64,000 bases of DNA. Source: Ctena decussata (taxonomy: Eukaryota; Mollusca; Bivalvia; Lucinida; Lucinidae). Positions within the stretch are counted from its first letter, which is position 1; the number at the start of each line of letters is the position of its first letter. The notes below the pieces were generated by a model. That model worked only from the letters and a program-made list of their open reading frames with translations. It searched no databases and was not told the origin of the DNA. This document shows positions 1-10,300 of this stretch, in pieces. Both the position numbers and the translations under genes were made by a program. The DNA lies in NCBI GenBank assembly GCA_963989385.1, contig OZ022500.1, forward strand, positions 23,574,460 through 23,638,459. Direction: 5' to 3'.

Positions 1-14
1 GTCTGTCTGTCTGT

Positions 15-178
15 AGTGAGTGAGTGAACTCTGGTTTAACGTCCCACCAACAACGAGGTCATATGGAGACGGGACCTCGGTTTAAAGTCTCATCCGAAAG
101 ACCGGAGAAGCGGGGGATCGAACTTGCGATCCCTGGATTGGTAGTCTGGAGTGTTATCCACTACGCTACAGCCGCTCC
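15..178 (-). repeat. tRNA-derived SINE, family 1
   Basis: Minus-strand tRNA-like head (box A-like TAGCGTAGTGGATAAC, box B GTTCGATCCCC) followed by a conserved core containing CCGTCTCCATATGACCTCG and ending in the ACGTTAAAC motif. Same family at 3969-4075 and 53711-53880. Confidence 0.75.
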
Positions 179-229
179 TGTGTCTGTCTGTAACCTTATG
201 CATTATTTATAAGACACCAATATGTTCAG

Positions 230-396
230 ACAGAATGGGTGGATGGATGACTTGCGAATTAACGTCCATATCAGGACGCTGGGTGGGTGATAATGAAAGC
301 GATGTAGCCAGTCTATGATTAAAATGATCTCCGCCTCCGGTGGGGCTAGAAACCCAGACCGCTAGATCAGCAGGCCAGCGCTTAACATACTGAGGC
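230..396 (-). repeat. tRNA-derived SINE, family 2
   Basis: The minus-strand head carries GGAGCCTCAGTATGTTAAGC and a degraded box B. The core and GGATGGATG-rich tail match copies at 1345-1560, 43331-43524 and 51885-52070. Confidence 0.7.
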
Positions 397-589
397 TCCA
401 TTTTTATACAGTACGAATAGTCTGATTAAATAAAGACAGAAGACCCAGATCGGCCTAATGGTAAAAAAAAAAAAAAAAACATCACCAACAACAACAACAA
501 AAAAAAAAAAAACAACACTTCAACTTGTGCTTGTAAGATTCCTGAAGATCCGAGCATAATGTGCGAACAGCAAAGACTCGGACCTGACT

Positions 590-925
590 GCCTGCATGCA
601 CGGGTACACTTTCAGGGGAAGCAAGTCTGCCATTTGTATCTTTTGCCTCGCTTTTTACTTAAGGGTCAAACCATACGGGAGCCGGGCCGCGTAGCGGTCC
701 TGAATTCGAAACCCGGTCTGGCCACATACTTTCGTTTCTCCTTCCGCTGGTTTAAGAAGAGCAGTTGTCAGTTACTGGCGAAACTATGTGCACTTAGTAC
801 TGGTTAACCGCTTAGGAGGTCTAAGCCTGCCCAGGAATAGTGTGGTTAGGTTAACTGGCCGTCCCGACATGACCATAGATGTTTACCGTGGACGTTAAGC
901 AATAAATCAATCAATCAATCAAACC
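590..925 (+). repeat. SINE-like repeat with (ATCA)n tail
   Basis: Contains a box B-like GAATTCGAAACC near 702 and ends GTGGACGTTAAGCAATAA followed by ATCA repeats near 905-925, the typical tail of mollusc tRNA-SINEs. The open frame 559-807 is incidental. Confidence 0.55.
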
Positions 926-1040
926 ATAAGGGGAAAAAACTACCTCTGGAGGTTCGATTTTTTTCCTCAAAGCATTGTTTCAGTTTGAAAGGGCAACGTT
1001 TTGCCGAGAATAAAACAGGAAGTCACAAAAAGCATGACAG

Positions 1041-1148
1041 CCCAGCAGGCACATGACGTTGAAATGACGTCGTACTGACGTCGATGCGACATGGTGACGT
1101 CACATCGACGTCAATGTGACGTAATTCTGACGTCATATGCCCGTTGGG
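1041..1148. repeat. CRE-like palindromic mini-element
   Basis: About 108 bp, ends CCCAGCAGGCACATGACGT and its complement, with an interior built of repeated TGACGTC/GACGTCA. Related copies at 1579, 22579, 27566, 42329 and 61510. Confidence 0.75.
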
Positions 1149-1274
1149 AGTGAACCAATTCATAAGACACGTTTGCCTACAGCTTGATACTTGGCACATG
1201 TTATGAGAAAACGTTTTAAAGCTCGTGCGAACAGCGAAGACGATAATAAGCCTGCACTTCTGCACAGATGGATG

Positions 1275-1375
1275 GATGGCTAGGCCGATCGATCGATCGA
1301 TCAATAGGTAGATACATGTATATAAATAAATACATGTAGATGGATAGATGGGTCGCTGGATGGATGGATGGATGA
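1275..1375. repeat. GATC and GGAT microsatellites
   Basis: Runs of CGAT near 1285-1300 and GGAT near 1325-1375, the latter merging with the tail of the SINE at 1345-1560. Confidence 0.7.
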
Positions 1376-1560
1376 ATTGCGATTTTACGTCCTTTCTAAC
1401 AGTATTTTAGTCACATCAGGACTATCGGTGCATGATAATGAAAGGCTATGTCCATGGAACTCCGTTTACGATTGAAAAGATTCCCGCCAACAGCGGGGCT
1501 CGAACTCGGGATCGCTAGATCAGCGGGCCACTGCTTAAGCTACTAAGCTACCGGAGCTCC
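1345..1560 (-). repeat. tRNA-derived SINE, family 2
   Basis: Near-complete minus-strand copy: head GGAGCTCCGGTAGCTTAG, box B matching GGGTTCGAACCC with few changes, core, and a GGAT-rich tail. Confidence 0.78.
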
Positions 1561-1578
1561 TTGATAGACAGATAGACA

Positions 1579-1674
1579 CCAGCAGGCACATGACGTCGTA
1601 TTGACGTCGGTTCTACGAAATGACGTCGCACCGAAGTCATCACGACGTCATTTTGACGATACGTATCCGCTGGG
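1579..1674. repeat. CRE-like palindromic mini-element
   Basis: Ends CCAGCAGGCACATGACGTC and ...TATCCGCTGGG; internal GACGTC repeats as in the copy at 1041. Confidence 0.7.
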
Positions 1675-1770
1675 CCAGATTAGGGAGGTAGGTAACATGG
1701 AGGAGGAATGGAAAGACAGATAAAATGATGGATAAATGGATGGTTGGATGGTAGTTTGGGTTATGGTTGA

Positions 1771-1771
<1 letters not shown>

Positions 1772-1818
<47 letters not shown>
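1772..1818. repeat. (GA)n microsatellite
   Basis: An uninterrupted AG run of about 47 bp. The serine/leucine-rich minus-strand open frames here are by-products. Confidence 0.95.
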
Positions 1819-1821
<3 letters not shown>

Positions 1822-2129
1822 TGTGGTCGAGAGAAAAGAAAACAAAAATGAGGAAAATCAATTAATCTCGAGGGTAATACCAGTTTCCCAACCTGGCTTT
1901 CGACCTAGCCAAACAGTTACCGCACGTGCAAAAGTGGTTGTCGACTGGGACAATCGACACCAATACCAGCCCGGTCGACGCCCATTTACAATAGTATCAA
2001 TTACCGTGACTGGTATAGCTTTCGACCGAATTATCGGTCGACTTAGTACAGTTACTTTGCACAGTACCGGATAGGTCCACTGTTGGTTGGTATTATCGGC
2101 TGTCAGCCTATATTTCAACCATGACAAAT

Positions 2130-3960
2130 TAAGTTAGTCGCCCCTGATTTATGTTGCGTGATTTTTCCATTCCATGTTAGGGGTGGTCGGTTTGGGCGAT
2201 GGTGCTGCTGAACATTCAATGCCGTGGCGTTCTTCTAATTTGGCTAATAGTAGGGCAAGGGCCGGTCGGCCTGCAGCAGGTGCGGGATGGGGTTTGTTTG
2301 GATTATTCTAGTCTCATCTATCCTATCTATACCTTTTCTGTCTTGCTCTCTCTGGAAGCAGCTCGAAGAGACTGGAATACTATCTAAAAGAGCCGTAAAA
2401 CCCAAACGCCAACCACCACCACCATCCAGTCCATGCTAGTACAAACTTATGAGATAACAAGGATCGTTTGTCCAGAGCGCTTGGCTTGCGTTTGAAGACG
2501 ACAGGTTTCTTGTTTACTGGCAAACTCCCTCAGTCGTAGTCAGTACCTGATACTCTTGAATCAATAATAACAGGCAGCGAAACGACATGACTGGACCATA
2601 ATATATGCTATGACGATAGAATGGAAATCTAACAGCCCACAAACAATACGCCCAAATGACATATGTATCATTATATCTCTGTATGATGATCCACATCAGT
2701 AGGTTCAGCGCTTGCCTGCCGATCTAACGGATCCGGGTTAGAGATGCGCGAGAAGCGAAACCTTTCCGACTGTAAATGGGGCTACATTGCACCCAGACTT
2801 TCACTATCATTGTCCCATCGTCCTGATACGAAAATACTGTTCTAAAGGACGTAAAACTGCAACACATGATGGCAATTAGTATCGGCAAATTTCATAGCCA
2901 TCCGTCCATTTCTTCTCACGTTGTGATTTAAGGACCACCTTGGACATCCCTATACACCGGCGTGGCATTCATTACAGGCTTGCACGAAGGCGCAGGCTGA
3001 TCTGTCTTTCCGCTATATTATGCATCAATTGTGACTAGGATTCTTTTAAATTTGAGATGACCCCCAAGTAGTTTGTCAGCCTCGAATATATAAACTCAGC
3101 GTATGGTCAAAGTTTTAATGTCCAGTTAGAAGTGTTGCGAAAAAAAATGGTATGTGATAAATTATTGTGAACATGTCTTCTGTGTAAGTAGGTTTGCAGA
3201 AGTACTGTCTGTATAATACTGTTTCAAGTAAATTAATCCTTGCTCACTGAAGCGTGAAGGATTGCTTGAAGTAATTTTATTTGCACTAGCATAGATGTGC
3301 AGCCCTATAATGTCACGTATATTATGTTACATTATGACCTAACCTTACTTTTTTGAACCGCAAGAGCCTGAAAGATTTCCAGTTTTGCAATGCATATTTA
3401 GATGGGTGGGGTATTTACTCATGTTTCTCAGAGTTTCTTTGTCTCTGTACTGAAATCTTGAGTTCTGATAATCTATACATAAAGCAAAGGTTCTAGACTT
3501 GCTATTCTATTGCAAATATTGTTTCAAATCTTGACTGATGGAGTCAACATTAAAAATTGTAAACCTGAAATTTAAAAAAGTTATTTTCAAAACAAATTTC
3601 AACGTAAACGCGATATCACAACGAATACTAAAGTAATTAATAAGTACCGCATATACGGTAAATAAGCTACAAACTAAATACAAATAAAAATCGTACAAAG
3701 TACCATCTCATAAATGATTTTTTTTACTCTTTTTTCCGTTTAAATGTCATTTTACCCAATTAAATGTGTCGGGTAATTCAAGGGGAGATACCTCGCTTAG
3801 TACTCAGAATCAGAGGTGTCATCAGCCGGTTTTGTAAACTAGAGATTCTAACAATTAATCTGATATATAACTCAAGATGTTTGCAGAACCTTACCAGTAG
3901 CACCTTCTCATAGGCTGCATATCTGCCGTACTATTAGTCTAGCTAACTCTGATTTCTTCC
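2130..3960. other. Unassigned AT-rich sequence
   Basis: I find no convincing exon, RNA gene or recognised repeat here. Open frames are short, with no supported splice sites. It could be intron of the polycystin gene upstream of its first visible exon. Confidence 0.5.
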
Positions 3961-3968
3961 TAATCGGC

Positions 3969-4075
3969 TTGTGAGTGAGTGAACTCGGGTTTAACGTACC
4001 ACTAACAACGAGGTTATATGGAGACGGGACCTCGGTTTCAAGTCTCATCCGAAAGACCGGAGAAGCGGGGGGTCT
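3969..4075 (-). repeat. Truncated tRNA-SINE, family 1
   Basis: Core and GAACTCGGGTTTAACGT tail match the copy at 15-178. The tRNA-like head is missing after GAAGCGGGGGG. Confidence 0.7.
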
Positions 4076-4089
4076 AATCGGCTTGTACT

Positions 4090-4182
4090 AGCCCGGCGTG
4101 AACCAGCTGGCAGATACCTATGCCGATCTGAGTCTTGGCTGGGCGAATGTGCCACTTCGTTGGTTTTGTCGTGTAGCGGCTC
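4090..4182. mobile_element. Half of a GAGCC-family hairpin MITE
   Basis: Right arm only: GATCTGAGTCTTGGCTGGGC through TGGTTTTGTCGTGTAGCGGC. It ends 27 bp before the exon at 4210. Confidence 0.7.
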
Positions 4183-4209
4183 AAATATCGATATATTGTA
4201 TGTTTGTAG

Positions 4210-4380
4210 GTTGAGGCGCCTAAGCTACAAATTAAAGAAGAGGTGAACGACGAGAGCGGCGGTATAATTGACATTTTGCCGGGAGAAAACGGCACTAATA
4301 AGGTTGTATCACTTGAAGACGCGCTTAAAGACTTTCAACACCCACCTGTAGAGGATCCGACCACTACAGCTCTCAAAGAG
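4210..4380 (+). CDS. Polycystin-1-like, exon a (first exon seen)
   Basis: Acceptor AG at 4208-4209 and donor GT at 4381; 171 nt, phase 0 at both ends, residues 1-57 of the visible protein. It begins V-E-A-P-K-L and ends T-A-L-K-E. Acidic extracellular sequence in the GAIN/REJ-proximal region. Phase 0 entry and no suitable start codon context mean it is an internal exon. A mobile-element end (4182) lies 27 bp upstream. Confidence 0.78.
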
Positions 4381-7300
4381 GTAGGACTTGAATTGACACC
4401 TGCCAGCAATGGACCTTGTATTTATACAGCGCACCGGCAATGTCGTATTATAAACTTCGATGCAACTCCAAGACGTTGCATCGATGTTGATAACGACGTT
4501 GCCTCCACGTTATGTACCGGCTAGGATTTTGTTTTACTTTCATAACTTAATTAATTTTATTTATTTATACAATATTTCACTTTACCCTAGCATACTGAAG
4601 CATCCACTGTGTTAACAATATGCCCCTTCATCTGCATATGGACACATTGTACTATTGTAGGGTAGGGTCGGGTACTACGGCCAGCAGGTTTATTGAAATA
4701 ATAATAATAATCATAAAAACAACATCAACAATGATAATAATAATAATCATGATAATAGGAATAATAATAGCCCGAAGTTTCTTTACAGAGTCTTGACGAG
4801 TTTACTAATCTGATGACAGACGCTATGGACAAGACCTTGACAAACACCAGTTCGACCGTGAACCCGGTCGAGATGTCCCAGACTGCCACTACTTTTAAGG
4901 GTATATTGGCTACTGACCAACAGAACATAAAACATGAAACCAAGGTAAGTATTAAAATACTACAGATGATTTAAAACATGCTCACCACACACTCTTAGAA
5001 AAGTCTACCAGACTAACCCCAGTTAACAGGCCTTAAATAGGGTAGGTCTGGTCATCTCCAGCAGTGATCCTAGATATTTCTTAAGATAATATTAAATTAG
5101 GCCAGGAAATCTTGCGTAAGATGATATGATAAACAAGATGTGCCCTTTCTACTGACATTTATTAGAAAAAATAACAATATTAGCGTTCAAAAGAAATATT
5201 AGAGTCAATATTTATATTAAGCAGAAAAAAAGCATGGGACTTAGTCTTTGAATCATGTTTCTGCGTTGAGAATTACGAATTTTGCTAATTAGTATGGTGA
5301 GTATAAGTCACAAGAAGTATTTAAAAAAAGTCATTACCTAGCTGCTTCAGTATTAATCAAATAAACTGGAATAGCTAATGAAACTTTGATGTAAAATGCA
5401 CCATAGCTTGAAGTGTATGGCTATATTGCCATATTTTTTCTGTCATTTTTATAGAAAAGCAATTGTCTTTTAGCTTTTCTAACCAGCACAACGTGCCATT
5501 GATATGGGAGGCAAAACAAACACGAGTTAGGGGATTTGTAGCTCCCAGGATCTTGTGACGCCAGTTTTAGTGCTTTAGGGAGCGGGGGCTGGCCCCTTGT
5601 GTTGCCTTTAGTATATGACAAAGGTCTTTTCTTCCGGACTGGGAACGGTTGCCAGAGTGCTCTTGAAAGGTGATCTTTCGCTCTTAATGGGCTTCATGTT
5701 TTAATATTTGACAGAATGCTATATTTATCGGGAGGTTGTGGTTTGCTGCACTAAAACTGGCCTCCTCTTATCTCTGGGATCTGGCTGGCTTTCTGGGTTA
5801 AGAGATCTTCTGTTAGAATCTGGGAAAATTGTCGATATGTTCGCGTGATCGTGATGTACATTGGCCGCTTTGATAACTGTAAAATGACAAAGAATTGTGA
5901 TATTGTTAAGTTGGCTGGAAACTTACGGGCTGTGTCACGGTGGGAATGCCTTGAGGAGTTTGCGAGCGATAGATGACATGGTCTGCGTAGTCTGATCATG
6001 GACTTCCTCGTTCTAAATCTTTGAATTTTTGGCGAACCAATCTCAGGGTGGGGCGCACTGATTGGCTGCTTCTGAGCACAAGCTCGGAAGCAGCCAATCG
6101 GCGTGCTTTGTTTTGGGTTTGGGATTGTTCTCGAGCTTTACGACCTCGAACCCTGGTTAGCTTGCGGAGAGACGCAGACTTGATGGGGCATACCCTTTTC
6201 GAGCAAGGTCTGGGTAATATTTCCAGTGATGCGACCCATATAAGTTTGTTACTTTGGCGAAGTCACTATATGTATACAGTGTAAGGTTTCTCTTTTGTAT
6301 TCTGGTTCTCCTTTTTGTAAAAGTTCTAAATTAAGCATACACATCAAAAGGAAAAAAAAAGAATACCTGCGTTTAATGTTCGCTATACATGATGAGCTGT
6401 GGATGAGAGGATTATATTGTGATGAATTTTATTTTTGTATGTGGAAGCAAGTGTTGTGGCCCCTCATCAGCTGCCTCTTAGAGGCGGTTCTATTAAGGGA
6501 ACGCGACTCTTGCTTATGGAGGACTGCCTGGATGGCCCCAGTAGCTAACACTCTATGATCTTTTTATCTGCAGCTCTTAAGTCTTCATCATATTCCCATA
6601 TCCCTCCCTTAATAACAATGAAATGTTAATTATCACTGTCCTCTTTCTCTTTTATGGATCTATTCTTGTAAGGCTCCACGGGGAATTAGATACAGAGCGG
6701 CAATGCGGTGGCTTATATGTACATGCTATATGGGGGGGGGGGTGTGTTTTTGTGCGGCTGCCAGCTATTCGCGTCCTTAAGACTATTTGACTCTAATATC
6801 ACTTGAATGTCTGAAGAAGTCCAGTTATATAGGGCGCGAATAGGTCTTCATTTTTTAGACACCTTAAAGTCAAAGGCTTAAACCGTCTTACCATGGTTGA
6901 TTTTTCACTATCATGTCTTTGGTATTGTTACAATGTGGAGATATTGAAACTAATCCCGGTCCGGACGATGATAGCTTAGAGATAAGCATTCAGTCGACTC
7001 TTTCAGATGAACATGACATTAGGAACAATTTTTCTGTGGTGCATTACAATATCCAAAGTCTTAATAACAAACTCGAGTTACTCGCCGCTGAACTCAAAAA
7101 TTTTGACGTTATTGGGCTTACAGAAACCTGGCTTGATGATAGAGTTTCTGATAATGATATATCAATGAATGGTTATACTTTACATAGGCGTGATAGAATA
7201 GGGGATCTATGTATATGCAAAAAGTACAATTTATTCAAAAAGAAGAACTGACCTTGAACTACCGGACGTAGAATGCATTTGGCTTGAGCTCCAAAGTTAT

Positions 7301-10300
7301 CATAGAAAAATCTTGATTGGCACATTTTATAGACCACCAAACTCACCACCTGCAACTTTAAATTCGATTGAAACCTCAATTGGACTTGCTTTTGACTCTT
7401 CTCTCAATGATATCTTGATAGTAGGTGACTTTAATCTCGACTTATTAAAAAATAACTCAAGAGGGAAAATCCAAGATATCTGTCAGCATTTTAATTTACA
7501 ACAATTAATAAATACACGCACACATTTTACTGAGCAGTCTAGTTCTGTCATAGATTTAATTTTGACCTCTAATAAAAATAATATCCTTCTGAGTGGGGTG
7601 GGTGACCTTTCTCGAGCAGAACTTAAGATTTCATTGCCCTACATATTGTGCATTTAACTTTCACACTGTTCCCTCTGTGACATATCAAGACATATCTTTT
7701 ACAAGACATATCTGGTTGTATGATAGAGGTGATTATGACTCCTTATCTCGGGCAGCGCTAAACACAGACTGGGAATCATTAAAACATAATGATATTAATA
7801 TTTATGCTTCCAATGTAACAGATCACATAATGGACTTGGCAGATCAATATATACCAAATAGAAAAGTTAAAGTAAGGCAGTCAGATCCCCCTTGGTTAAA
7901 TAGTAGACTCAACAGTTTAATTAGGAAACGAAAACGTCTCTATGACAAAGTCAAAAGAACTAATAAAAATGCAGATTTAGAAAATTACAAACAATTTAGA
8001 AATAAGGTCACATATGAATTAAGAAAATCTAAACAATATGAAAACGAAAAATTGGCCGAAAAACTTAAGAATGACACACTTGGTCCAAAAGATTGGTGGA
8101 AGACACTCAAGTCTGTTATCAAGCCTGTGCAACATTCGTCAATCCCACCACTGCATATTAATGGTGAAGTTTACACTGATAACAGGGACAAAAGTAAAAT
8201 ATTTAATGATCATTTCTCTGACCAGACCAAATTAGATGAAAATAATGCTTTCCTTCCAAATACCAACTAATTTTTCAACAGGATTGTACTTGGCACGAAC
8301 ACACAGACAATATCAAATCTAAAGCCTGGTTTCGTATTAATATCATTCGTAAACTGAAATTTACACTCGACAGGAAATCATTACAAACGATATATTTTTC
8401 ATTCATTCGTCCTCTACTGGAATATGCAGACACGGTATGGGATAACTGTTCCCAGTATGAGGTAAATGAGCTGGAAAAAATCAGAATGAAGCAGCGAGAA
8501 TAGTAACGGGCGCTACCAAGCTTGCTTCAATAAATTTTCTACTTTTGGACACAGGCTGGGAAACGCTAGCTAACACAAACTTGTCTTGTTTTATAAAATG
8601 CAAAATGGACTCTCTCCAGCATACTTATCAACCTTAGTTCCTGACAGCGTCGGCAACGCATCTTCATACAACCTGCGTAACGTTAACAATACTCAAACTA
8701 TCCACTGTAACACACAACATTACTACAATTCTTTCCTCCCTGCATTAGCTCGTAACTGGAATGAGCTTTCGCAAGAAATTCGTGATTCAAGTACACTAGC
8801 AATTTTCAAACACAAACTAAATGTAAATATTAGGGAGCCTCCAAAGTTCTATAACATCAGTAAAAGAAGTGATCAGATATATCATACCAGACTTAGAATG
8901 ACTTGCAGTACTCTAAACCAGCACCTCTTTTCAAAGAATATTATAGCGTATTCGAACTGTATCTGTGGGGCTGTCGAAGACACTAATCATTTTCTCTTGG
9001 AATGCAACTTATTCCAGAATTCTAGACAAGAGATGATAGCGACCATCTCTGAAATAGCCGCTCCCACACTTAATACGCTACTCTTTGGGAATCCAGAGCT
9101 AACAAATGAAGCTAATGAGTCTCTTTTTTTTTTTGGCTGTACAGTCTTTCATTTCGAAAACAAAGCGTTTCCAGACACACTGTACATAAGTTCAACAGCA
9201 TACAAACTTGATCAAAAAGACAATCCTAAGCCTTTGATTCTGTGTGCAACTTGGCAACACAAACCAATCGTACCATCCAGCTGAGCATGTCTTGGTTATT
9301 CGGTAAGACCCTCACTCGGGGTCTCCCGTGGAGTCTTCCTTTTCTTTCTTTCTCCTTTTTATACATTTGAGCCGTTCTCTGTGAAAACCGGGCTTAATGA
9401 CATTACCTAATAATAACGTTGTGAACGGATGAAAAACACTAAAATTAATGATTTTTCGAACCTTTCTTTATTTTCATGAAAATACTTTAGGCGTCGAGAT
9501 ATAACAGAAAGCCTCGGAATTCAGACAAAATCCAGTTATAAATATGACATATGTTGCCATGACAACGCTTATTCCACGGTAACCCCAAAGCCTTGAAAAC
9601 ATATGGTATACCATTTCAAAGACCTACCATTTGAGAAAGAATGTTTAATAATGCAAATTGTCATGTGGGTGCTATGAAATACACATTGAAAATAAGTAAA
9701 CACACTTTATGTCCAAATTATTTTGTGTAACAAGCACCAAAAGCTCGTTCAAACAAACGTAATGACGTTGACGTCAAAACATACTTACGTGACGTTAATA
9801 ACGTCATGTAAAGAAACTGCACTACCTGTGTGCTTCTAAAGACTATATCTCAATAATAAATAATGGTAACCATCTCAAATTTTCAGGAAATGTTTAGAAA
9901 AGCTTACACTTTTCAGTGATGCAGTTAGTTAATTTTCTACTTTTATGTCATTAAGCCCGGTTTTCACAGAGACTGGCTCATTTATATTTGTATATCTACT
10001 TATTCATTTTTTGTTTTACTCTTTTTCTGTTCTGTCTCGTTCATAGATGCACACAAGGGTGGGCCTGGATGCCGTGACTGCGACATAAATTTTATTTCCT
10101 CACTCGATTTCTCATCATTGCAACGTGTGTCATGACGTTCATTAGAACCGCTTCGGCGAGGCGGTTCCACTAGGGGCCATGCTTCATCTATCTCTGATAG
10201 ACGGAAAGAATTGACTCACTCAGAACTCTCATCGGAGCCCGCCCTTGATTGCAACTATTTTACGTGATTGTAATTTGTCTTATTGGCAATATCCTGTGAA

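Noticed and set aside
1860..2127. Coding exon in either strand at 1860-2127
   Set aside because: Both strands stay open because of GTCGAC/TACCAG word repeats. No convincing acceptor-donor pair in phase with the exon at 4210.
3887..3960. Possible upstream exon after TTTGCAG at 3886
   Set aside because: The phase 0 frame needed for the exon at 4210 stops after eight codons and no good donor follows.
6021..6558. Two 87-codon plus-strand open frames
   Set aside because: The first is the translation of a hairpin MITE. The second has no similarity or splice context I can support.
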